Shown: piece by piece, positions 56,623 to 64,000 of the stretch | Layout of the letters: each line of letters opens with the position of its first letter | How positions within the stretch are numbered: position 1 is the stretch's first letter | DNA from: Tricholoma matsutake | Taxonomy: Eukaryota > Basidiomycota > Agaricomycetes > Agaricales > Tricholomataceae | NCBI GenBank assembly: GCA_026075535.2 | Contig: AP026543.1 | Span: 9,176,001 to 9,240,000, forward strand | DNA length: 64,000 nucleotides | Direction of reading: 5' to 3' | Notes under the pieces: generated by a model | Databases searched by the model: none | What the model was told of the DNA's origin: nothing | Seen by the model: only the letters and a program-made list of their open reading frames with translations | Position numbers and translations under genes: made by a program

Positions 56623-57138
56623 AGGTGTTCCATGCCCAAACCCTCAGTGCTACCTTCTTCTTAAGGCTCCAACCATATAGTATCCATATATGGCTTGTTG
56701 TGTAAATATATGGATATGGTAATTTATACACTATACACCATATAAATACAGTTATATGGTTGATATATACGGTTCTGAAAAAACTTGTCTTTTTTTGATA
56801 TCCTAATGGTTTGTGAGGGAGGCAGCTCGATAACAATGTTCAAAAACATTGATTCACCTAACCATCCTCGCATCTTGCATGATGGAGTGGGTACTATACA
56901 TAAAAAAGTGAAACTGCCCCCATGCGCAGGGAAAGGGGATTGTGTTGTGGTGGACTGCCTGCCAGAGGGTGTGTCAACGCCGTCTGGTCATTGTTGTTGT
57001 TGTTGTCACTGTGCCTTTGCCATGCCTTGGGTGTTGCTGGGGTGGTGTTCAACCCCTCGACCTTCATTATCGCTGTTGTCAACAGTTGTTGTCATCATCT
57101 TGTCGTGGTCCATTCCTATTCTTCTCATCGCCATCACC

Positions 57139-57977
57139 TAGTGTTGAAGGGTCCAGTCCATAGGACCAAAAAAAAGAGCGAAATTGGACTGAATTGGACT
57201 GGAAAAGACCGGACCAGTGGTCTATTTATGGACCAGTCTTTTGCAGTTCAGTTAGCAGTCTTTCCATTTTGAAAAATGTTGTAAAACTGAAGAAAACTGG
57301 TCTAAACCGGTTAGGACCAGGTTAATCATGGGAGCATATATTGGACCATGTTCCCACATGAAATCCGGCAAATTCGACTGCTGGTTCATAAAAAATGGTT
57401 AAGAATAGAGCAAGATATAACCAAATCTATTTTTGTATGAGTATTTTGTTGTATCAGATTGATTTTCATTTCATCTTACTCATATGTTGATCATTTGCTT
57501 GATTCTATTAATGATCATAGGACTAACATGTATAATAATACTCCCACCATTTGTCAATGCATGCTATGCATCACATAATTTATGGTTGTCACATTACATT
57601 TCTTGATGTTCAGCACGAGTCATTCAGTAGATGTATTTCTATATTGATCATAGCCAAGTCAAATCTTGATAAAATGTCTTAAAAGTTAGACCAAATGATG
57701 GGGAATTACAGTGTCTATCCATATGTATAGTGGTTATAAGGTCCTGGTAATATTTGCTAAGATACATATGGGTTATATTAATATGACAAATTTCATGACA
57801 AAACATTAGTCTGAACCAGTCTTAACTGGTCTTTTTTGGTCTTTTAACTGGAAAGGACTGGTCCTAGGTGGTCCAGTTTGGTTCTAGCAGTATCTGGGGC
57901 GGTCCTGAACTGGTTTAGGTTGCGGTCTTTACATTTTTGGGTCAAAAAACTGAACTGGACTGGACCCTTAAACACTA
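57139..57977. mobile_element. Complete non-autonomous hAT element, TAGTGTT class
   Basis: 839 bp with ends TAGTGTTGAAGGGTCCAGTCC / GGACTGGACCCTTAAACACTA and an 8-bp duplication CCATCACC (57131-57138) / CCATCACT (57978-57985). Many copies of GACTGG/CCAGTC motifs lie near both ends, as expected for hAT transposase sites. No coding region. A truncated relative is at 17660-18104. Confidence 0.9.
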
Positions 57978-58515
57978 CCATCACTGTCCCTTGGTGCTGA
58001 GTTTCTTGTGGTGTCCGCTGTCATTGTCATCCCCACTGTCATTGTCATCCCCGCTGTCATTGTAGTTGTTGCTCGCTTGCTCCCCCATCATCCCTGGCTT
58101 TGTCACCCATTTCCACCCTGTGAGCAGTTGAAGGCACTGCCATGATCCCATCGTAGTGTTGAGGCATTGCTGTTGGTGCCATTTATGGTAGTGGTGATGG
58201 TGTAGTGTCATCATGCCCTGTCACTGTCCCCATTGTTTGTTGGTCCTGCTCCCTCCCTGTTGTCCACCAGTCATCTCCCATCCCTATTGTCGTCTCCTGT
58301 GAGCAGGGGCTTGTAGCGGTGGCATAGTGTGGGTCATTGGGGTGAAACGATTGAAGCATTGGAGCACAACAAATTGCTTGTGGTGACTGATTAACTTCAA
58401 CATCACTAAGTACGAGAGCCTGTGAGGATGATTGATGATTGATGAACAATGATGCAGCTAGGGATTTGGTGGATGTGGCTGCACTGGTCAGAAATTGGAT
58501 GACTTTCCATGGGCT

Positions 58516-58989
58516 TTAGGAATCTAGATAATATTCAAGGCTCACTTCCAACATGGTGGAATTGAGATAGTGTAATATGAGGCCAAGAGTGCTGCATGCA
58601 TTGAGAGAGTGGTGGTTAACTTGTGGTGTGGATAATGAAAGGATATTGTGATGAGGGATTGGTGTTTCATTCCATAGTCTCTCAAATCCATGACGAAGGA
58701 TGTCATGCAAAGTCATGACATCGAAGCCCATAGTGGTGATGAATCCCTGGTCACTTTGGCTATGATAAAGTGCCTGCCAGGGAGTGTCTGTGTGTGGATC
58801 AGGGAGAAGATCTGCGCGAGTAAGATATGGACATTGTAAAGAATGTCTCAAAACACTAAGCTGCTGTGCCTCTTCAAGCCCGTATCACACCAATCCTACA
58901 CATGCTAAGAGTTCATCTTCAAACTCATCTCCCTGCTGCTCAGCTAGCATCAACTGCAACAGAAGCACAAACTCATCCTCATCGTCCAT
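58516..58989 (-). pseudogene. N-terminal fragment of a Harbinger-like (DDE) transposase
   Basis: Minus-strand reading from MDDEDEFVLLLQLMLAEQQG, through one TGA, to YLTRADLLPDPHTDTPWQAL, FITTMGFDVMTLHDILRHGF, ACSTLGLILHYLNSTMLEVS and a stop. The order (short acidic start, GF-x-FxxIL-type segment, the LGLxLHYLNSTM stretch) is what I recall of the N-terminal part of fungal PIF/Harbinger-type transposases; the catalytic DDE part is absent. It lies inside a hAT element, so it was captured or the hAT inserted around it. Assignment is from memory. Confidence 0.6.
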
Positions 58990-59404
58990 CTTCAGAGGAC
59001 TAGATCCTTATTGTCGATCAAAATCCTGCTTGCTGATTTCTAAATCTGCTCATCGTGTCGTTATGGTTTAGTAGTTATATTTTTTTTTGAGCCCCGCTCA
59101 GGAGTCATTTAGAATGATATCTAGGTTACTAAAGCCTATGGAAAGTCATCCATTGACCCTATTTATTTAATACATAAATCCCAAATTTTGGTACACACTT
59201 TAGAGTTTCCCAAGGGTTTCCCACATCCGTTGCAAGCCAAGTGTGAGACCAAAAAATAAATTAACCATATACTGTTACTGTATACCATATATTTACTGTA
59301 TACTGCTCTTTGGGCCATTTTGTGGATACAGATATGGATACGGATACAGTATTTACCGTATATATACAGTAGGTATATGGTACGGTTGGAGCCTTACTTC
59401 TTTT

Positions 59405-60471
59405 TTATGAAATCCTGCCTTTTTTTCCCTTTGCCTGTGTCTCCCATCGTCAACACCCACAATGACAATTTGGCCTGACAGTTTGCATCTTTCTAAACCA
59501 CTGTTTACAGGGACAGAAGGCACAGGCATTTCATCTGTCAAAAATGTGGCAAATCCAACAGCTTCGGCAATGGTAATATCATCCCAAAAATGTGGGCATC
59601 ACACTGCGCCTGTTGATGACAAGTTGGTGTGCAATGACCCTGGGTGTGAGACACTCGTTAGTGATGTCAACCTTCTGAGATATGACTCCACTGGATGTGA
59701 TTTGGTGGTCAGTTTATTTCAAGTTTACTCACTGCTACTGTCTAATCTTCTGTAACCATATAATATCATCTAACATGTTGTGGACTCATTGAAAAGCCAT
59801 CTGGGGGTTGGTTTTGTGATGATGAGTGTAAAAGGAATGTGGGTTTCAGAGTAGGTGGTCGCAAATGTCACTGATGAGGAGATTAAGGAGAATGGTGAGT
59901 GATTGGGCTGATGGACCATTATTAAATTATGTAATTATTTCCTTATTTGGACATAGAGGGGGAGGAGGAAGGGTATGAAGTACTCTTGGACGAATAAACC
60001 AAGGTCATATACTTGAAAAATTTCTTGCACACCCCTTGATGCAGACAAAAGGTGCAGGTGATGCTTACTATGCTTACATAATCATCACCGCTTATGATCA
60101 CACGATCACTATCTCCATGGTTACTATCACATGTAGCAGGATTGAAAATGGTAGAGAGTTTGAAAAACGATCTCATGGACACATCTAGACAACCTTATAT
60201 TCAAATTAATTGAGACACTATTATGTGTATTCTATGCAAACATTTTCCAGAATTCCGATTGAAAAAAGAGGGAGTGGATGACTTGCTGTACAACAATCTT
60301 TGATCACAAAATGCAATACCTGGGAATGCAAAGCTACTATCGGCTCTGTAACCTTTCAAAAAGTTCTGGGAAAGTTTGGAGGAGTTTATTATACATGGTC
60401 CTTATAAGCCAAGCATCTCAAGGTGCCCCAACAGCAGATTGGGGAGATATGGGCAAATGACTGTTCAGCGT
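59405..60471. other. Unassigned repeat-like DNA
   Basis: No gene recognised. A short plus-strand frame near 59462-59755 and an AT-rich stretch lack motifs. The region lies between a hAT and an LTR/LINE fragment and is probably older repeat sequence. Confidence 0.4.
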
Positions 60472-60570
60472 TGATGATACTCAACCCGGAAACCCAAACA
60501 AAACCCACAAAATGGCTTCAGATGGTATAACACGAGTCAGAGGAAGGTTGCGAGGCCCTCTAGATGTCAC
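60472..60570 (-). repeat. End fragment of the X-type LTR, inverted
   Basis: TGATGATACTCAACCCGG followed by AAACCCAAACAAAACCCACA and, 40 bp on, GTCAGAGGAAGGTTGC is the reverse complement of the last about 100 bp of insertions X1 and X2. The rest of the LTR is missing; LINE sequence follows. Confidence 0.75.
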
Positions 60571-61753
60571 CTGTCAGACCGACCGTCAAATGATCCCCAC
60601 ATCTGCAGGCCCTCTAGACAACAAATCGGTTACATCCACTATCACAGGCCCACACACCATCTTCATGAAGCTAATCAGCTGCAACGCCTCAATCTTCCAT
60701 GGCGAACTTGTTGGGATTATTGGTGGTCTCGTCCTCTCCAATTCACATAATAACTCTGCAGTGATTTATACTGACCATCTCAACTCAACTAGACTAATTG
60801 ACGACAGCAAAACCTCTGCTAATATCAAGGCCCGCCTTCATCACATGAATGGCTGCTCCTATTATAAGTGGATACTTCATCTTATAGGTTCTCGGCAGGC
60901 AGTCATTCGATACACAAGGGGCCACTCAGCTGAGTCCTCCACTCCTTCTATTCTCAATGCGTCCGCAGACTATTACGCCTCTAAATCTCAACACATCCAT
61001 TCATACTTACATTATGCTCCTCTGCCCACCTTCTTCACGGATCCCTTCACCTTCTTCACACCTATTGATGGCTGGATTGAGTCTAACATTTGAGGTTTCA
61101 CCGATCGCGTACTCTCTGAACAGAGCTCTCATGAACTTGAGCTCAGTCAGGGCCTGCGCTTAGTATGATCTGTTTACGACCTGACCCCCCCCCCAGCCTA
61201 TCCCTACCTACGCTCCTTATCATGCTATTCCGCACTTGTTCAACTCTATGCATGTTCTGGACAGCTCCCCACAGTGATGCGTCTCCATTCCCGACACAAA
61301 ATCAACTCCTATCGATGCCGCTTTGGCTGCCATGATGCTCTGGAGGATGAACACCACCTCTTTGTTGAATGCCCCTACTTTGCAGAATTATGGTCCCTCA
61401 GCCTCTCAGCCATTTTGGAGTACACTGAACTCAAGCGCCAGGACCTGGTTGAAAAACGCCTACTGACTAGTGAAATATCACAATGCCTCGTAGTTGCAGC
61501 TAAGTCCCTGTTCACCGATGACAGTACCATATGGCCACTACACCGTACTGCCTTCTACCTAGGTTGGATCCCCAACATCTTCAAACTCCTGTGGTTTGAG
61601 CAGCATACACTGCATTCCACCCTACACCCCTCTATTCGACTATCTTGCGACTTGCACTCCATCGCATTGGAATGGCATACCCAATCCATACGTCTTGCCA
61701 GTCGCATTTGGGGTCAGGTTCAGCGCGTAACTGCCTCTGGAGCTGGTTTTTGA
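60571..61753 (+). pseudogene. LINE 3' end: RNase H and zinc finger
   Basis: A first open frame holds an RNase H domain: ASIFHGELVGIIGGL (Glu), AVIYTDHLNSTRL (Asp), YTRGHSAESS and LNASADYYAS (His and the N..AD pair). A stop at 61091 and a broken stretch precede a second frame with the C-terminal finger CRFGCHDALEDEHHLFVEC (about 61315-61370) and a helix-rich tail, ending GSGSARNC/ASGAGF. The upstream endonuclease and reverse transcriptase are missing, as expected for a 5'-truncated LINE. It belongs to the same kind as 25055-26180 and is better preserved. Confidence 0.75.
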
Positions 61754-62741
61754 GGGTAATGACGCTATACTACACATTGCGCATCACAGTGTATTTTGCA
61801 CCGCAGTGGTGGCAAGCTTTCCTCATTGAGGTTTTGATGCTACCCCACTAGCCCCTTTTACCTACTTGCCCATACCTTTACTTGGTCTATCGAGGCTTAC
61901 TTATTAGTTTGTCCTTAGCTACTCATGTAGCGTAGGTAGATATCAATAGTAACCAATGGACCTGTGGGCAAAATTTGAACATTTTACATACAAAAGCCAC
62001 GGCCAGGCCCTGGTTGACAGCTTTGAGGCCAAGCCGGGCCGGAACAGCACTAATCTGATTCCCACTATCGACATATTTCAAACGTGGACATCATTCCAAC
62101 TAAAATCGACGCCTAATTTGCGCCTAATCCCACTATCGAAAACAGTAAAGTTTCATTACAGTTCCGCTATCCCCTAACACTATACTCGTATATACTCGAT
62201 CCCCGTTTGCGAGGGAGAGATACAGGCATCCTTGGCAGATAGGAAATCACTCTGGCCGAGAATATTCTCTCTCCACTGCCGATATATATATACTGGTATT
62301 GTTTCGAATGGTCAAAACATTTATGGCTCAGCGACCCTGTTGCACTGCCATTTCGGGGATCTCGGTGACATGAGCCAATCGTTATCGTGGAGCCCAACTT
62401 ATTTCGGTTAGTTCTTCGACTGAACGACGTTTTTTGCCATATGGGCAAAGAAACTAGGCTCGAAGCCATCGGGATCATCAAGTTTCAACATACTCAGCTG
62501 GGGGATGCACAAATGATTTACAAAAACTTGAATCACTGGCATGCGCCATTCTGCGAACTTGTAATACAGCGTCACCATGATATAATTGCTATCGACGTCT
62601 ACACCGAGTACTAGTGGTTTTAGCACACGTGGATCGGTGGGCCATGGAGTCGAACGTGTGTGCTTACATGATAGTGTGACATGGTTGATGTGACAAAGGC
62701 ATGTAATATGATGTTAATTTTTTGTAAACGCATCGTCGTCG
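61754..62741. other. Intergenic, LINE 3' flank and cyclin upstream region
   Basis: About 1 kb with no recognised gene. It should include the promoter and 5' UTR of the next gene; a small frame at 62387-62614 is unsupported. Confidence 0.45.
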
Positions 62742-64000
62742 ATGTTAGCGATAGCGCAGCCCTTCAATCCAACAGTCGATGTCAGATCTTCTCATCGTAT
62801 TCATCGTTCAACTGTGGCTTCTTCTTGTCCTTCAATTCAATTAAGACTACCCACTCCAAAACGTCAACCACCACCACCACCAACTCCTTCACCTCCTCCT
62901 CCACCACCACCTCCTCCTCCTCCTCCAGACCTTAACATACATTCTTATCCTGCTCCAGATCTTTTACGTCTGCTTGCTTCACTACTTACTCAAATAGCCG
63001 CCACAAACGACGCTCTCCCTCCTCCTCCCATTTCTCCAATCCAATCCTCTTCTCAAATCTGGCCACCCATTACTACAGCATCACGTACCGCTCTCTCAAC
63101 TCCTTCATCCACTCTCACATTTCACGCACGAAATATACCCACCATCTCCCTTGAAGCCTATCTCCTCCGTATTCTAAAATATTGTCCAACAACAAACGAA
63201 GTCTTTCTAGCCCTCCTCGTCTATTTCGACCGCATGGCAAAACTTAGCGCTGATCGCGGTTTCGGCTTCGTTATCGACTCTTACAATATCCACAGACTCG
63301 TCATCGCAGGCGTCACCGTTGCAAGCAAATTCTTTAGTGATGTATTCTATACAAATTCACGATATGCAAAGGTTTTTTTTTTTATCCACTCTATCTTATC
63401 TGTTAACGCTTATCCATCTATAGGTTGGCGGTCTTCCTCTGACAGAGTTGAACCAACTCGAATTACAGTTCCTCCTTCTCAATGATTTCGGCCTCGTCGT
63501 CTCTCCAGCCGAGATGCAACGATACGCAGAACAACTCATCCTTTTCTCTTCCACTTCCGCAATACACCCACCCCCTTCTGCATCACCTTCTCCCTCTCCG
63601 TCCCCTTCCCCTTCCCCATCCCCATCCCCGTCCCCGTCCCCTTCCACCTCTCTGCCCAACGGGCACCACCCCGCTATGGCAGCCCTCGATGCGTCAGGCG
63701 CAAGAGTCCCACTACCCCCTCATACCTCAACGACACATTACTCACATTCATATCTCCATCCTCACCGCCCTCATCCCCATCCCCATCCCCATCCCCATCC
63801 TCATCTTGCTCAACACCCACACCCACACCCACACCCACACCCACACCCACCCACACAACCACAACTAGAAAAACGAATACCACCACTACCTGTACGACCA
63901 TCCATCGATTCTGAACCTGAAACTGAAACCGACCCTTCTGAAAATGAACATGAAACTGAAACGGAGACTGAAGCAGAGACAGAGACGGAGACGGAAGCGG
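62742..64000 (+). CDS. Pho80-type cyclin, 3' truncated by the window edge
   Basis: Regulatory cyclin of the Pho85 kinase group, closest by motif to Pho80/PREG, which governs phosphate response. Exon 1 (62742-63371) and exon 2 (63424 to the edge) are joined over a 52-bp GT-AG intron that starts with a T run. A proline-rich start (PTPSPPPPPPPPPPP) precedes the cyclin box, about residues 130-260: IPTISLEAYLLRILKYCPTT, EVFLALLVYFDRM, SYNIHRLVIAGVTVASKFFSD, and, across the intron, LPLTELNQLELQFLLLNDFG. The tail encodes (PS)n, (PH)n and (TE)n runs from hexanucleotide DNA repeats. The start codon is the first in-frame ATG; an upstream exon is possible. Confidence 0.85.

Larger units (their letters stand above)
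56662..59396. mobile_element. Non-autonomous hAT element, TAAGGCTCC class
   Basis: 2,735 bp with ends TAAGGCTCCAACCATATAG / ACGGTTGGAGCCTTA, the same as the 6.6-kb hAT, and an 8-bp duplication CTTCTTCT (56654-56661) / CTTCTTTT (59397-59404). ATATGG and ATACGG repeats fill the subterminal regions. It lacks a hAT transposase. It carries a nested hAT (57139-57977), a GTCATTGTCATCCCC triplication (58017-58063) and a minus-strand fragment similar to Harbinger-type transposase (58516-58989). Confidence 0.9.

Noticed and set aside
60480..60560. tRNA-derived SINE (box A/B-like TGGTATAACACG...GGTTGCGAG)
   Set aside because: The sequence is the reverse complement of the end of the X-type LTRs, which explains it better.
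62387..62614. 75-codon frame upstream of the Pho80-type cyclin
   Set aside because: No motif; overlaps an equally long antisense frame.
63775..63856. CCCCATCCCCATCC / CACACCCACACC arrays resembling telomere or CRISPR-like repeats
   Set aside because: In frame inside the cyclin exon, with no spacers; simple coding microsatellite.

Overview
The window is a piece of an agaricomycete (mushroom-forming basidiomycete) genome. The evidence is short GT-AG introns, a class I hydrophobin, a basidiomycete-type P450, and above all a 6,048-bp chromovirus with 426-bp LTRs. From memory, that architecture matches marY1 of the matsutake mushroom Tricholoma matsutake. I did no database search, so the species is an inference.

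Layout. About 1-26.2 kb and 49.0-61.8 kb are transposon graveyards built by repeated nesting. About 28.3-48.6 kb is a compact gene island, and a Pho80-type cyclin gene starts at 62.7 kb and runs off the right edge. From left to right: the 5' half of chromovirus A (1-2304, minus) cuts the gag of a third Gypsy element C (2305-2804); a copia-type LTR (3342-3744) abuts a dispersed repeat; chromovirus B (about 4076-13725, plus), same family as A, is split by two non-autonomous hAT elements, a short palindromic MITE and three LTR-like insertions. Then come an acidic minus-strand ORF split by a solo LTR, a second copia-type LTR, a truncated hAT, and the marY1-like element (19007-25054, minus), which sits in the RNase H region of a LINE.

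Gene island: class I hydrophobin (+), unrecognised protein (+), Pcl-type cyclin (-), nucleotide-sugar transporter (+, divergent from the cyclin over 143 bp), Zn2Cys6 transcription factor (+), mitochondrial ABC transporter Atm1 (-), unrecognised protein (-), CYP63-like P450 (-). These are housekeeping, cell-surface and xenobiotic genes, not an obvious pathway cluster. The hydrophobin has a promoter with a repeated module of about 65 bp and a TATA box.

Right-hand region: a 6.6-kb hAT element with 8-bp target duplication and a decayed BED-finger transposase begins 372 bp upstream of the P450 start codon. It has itself been hit by another hAT and by a solo marY1-like LTR. A 2.7-kb relative with the same terminal repeats carries a Harbinger-like transposase fragment and another nested hAT. 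A LINE end follows.

Three hAT terminal-repeat classes can be defined by eye, most copies with 8-bp duplications. Many stop codons in the Gypsy elements and most LTR-LTR differences are C-to-T changes, often at CpG, which suggests methylation-driven decay. The least explained structure is a hairpin followed at once by a 65-67-nt intron-like module, seen in two non-autonomous hAT elements.
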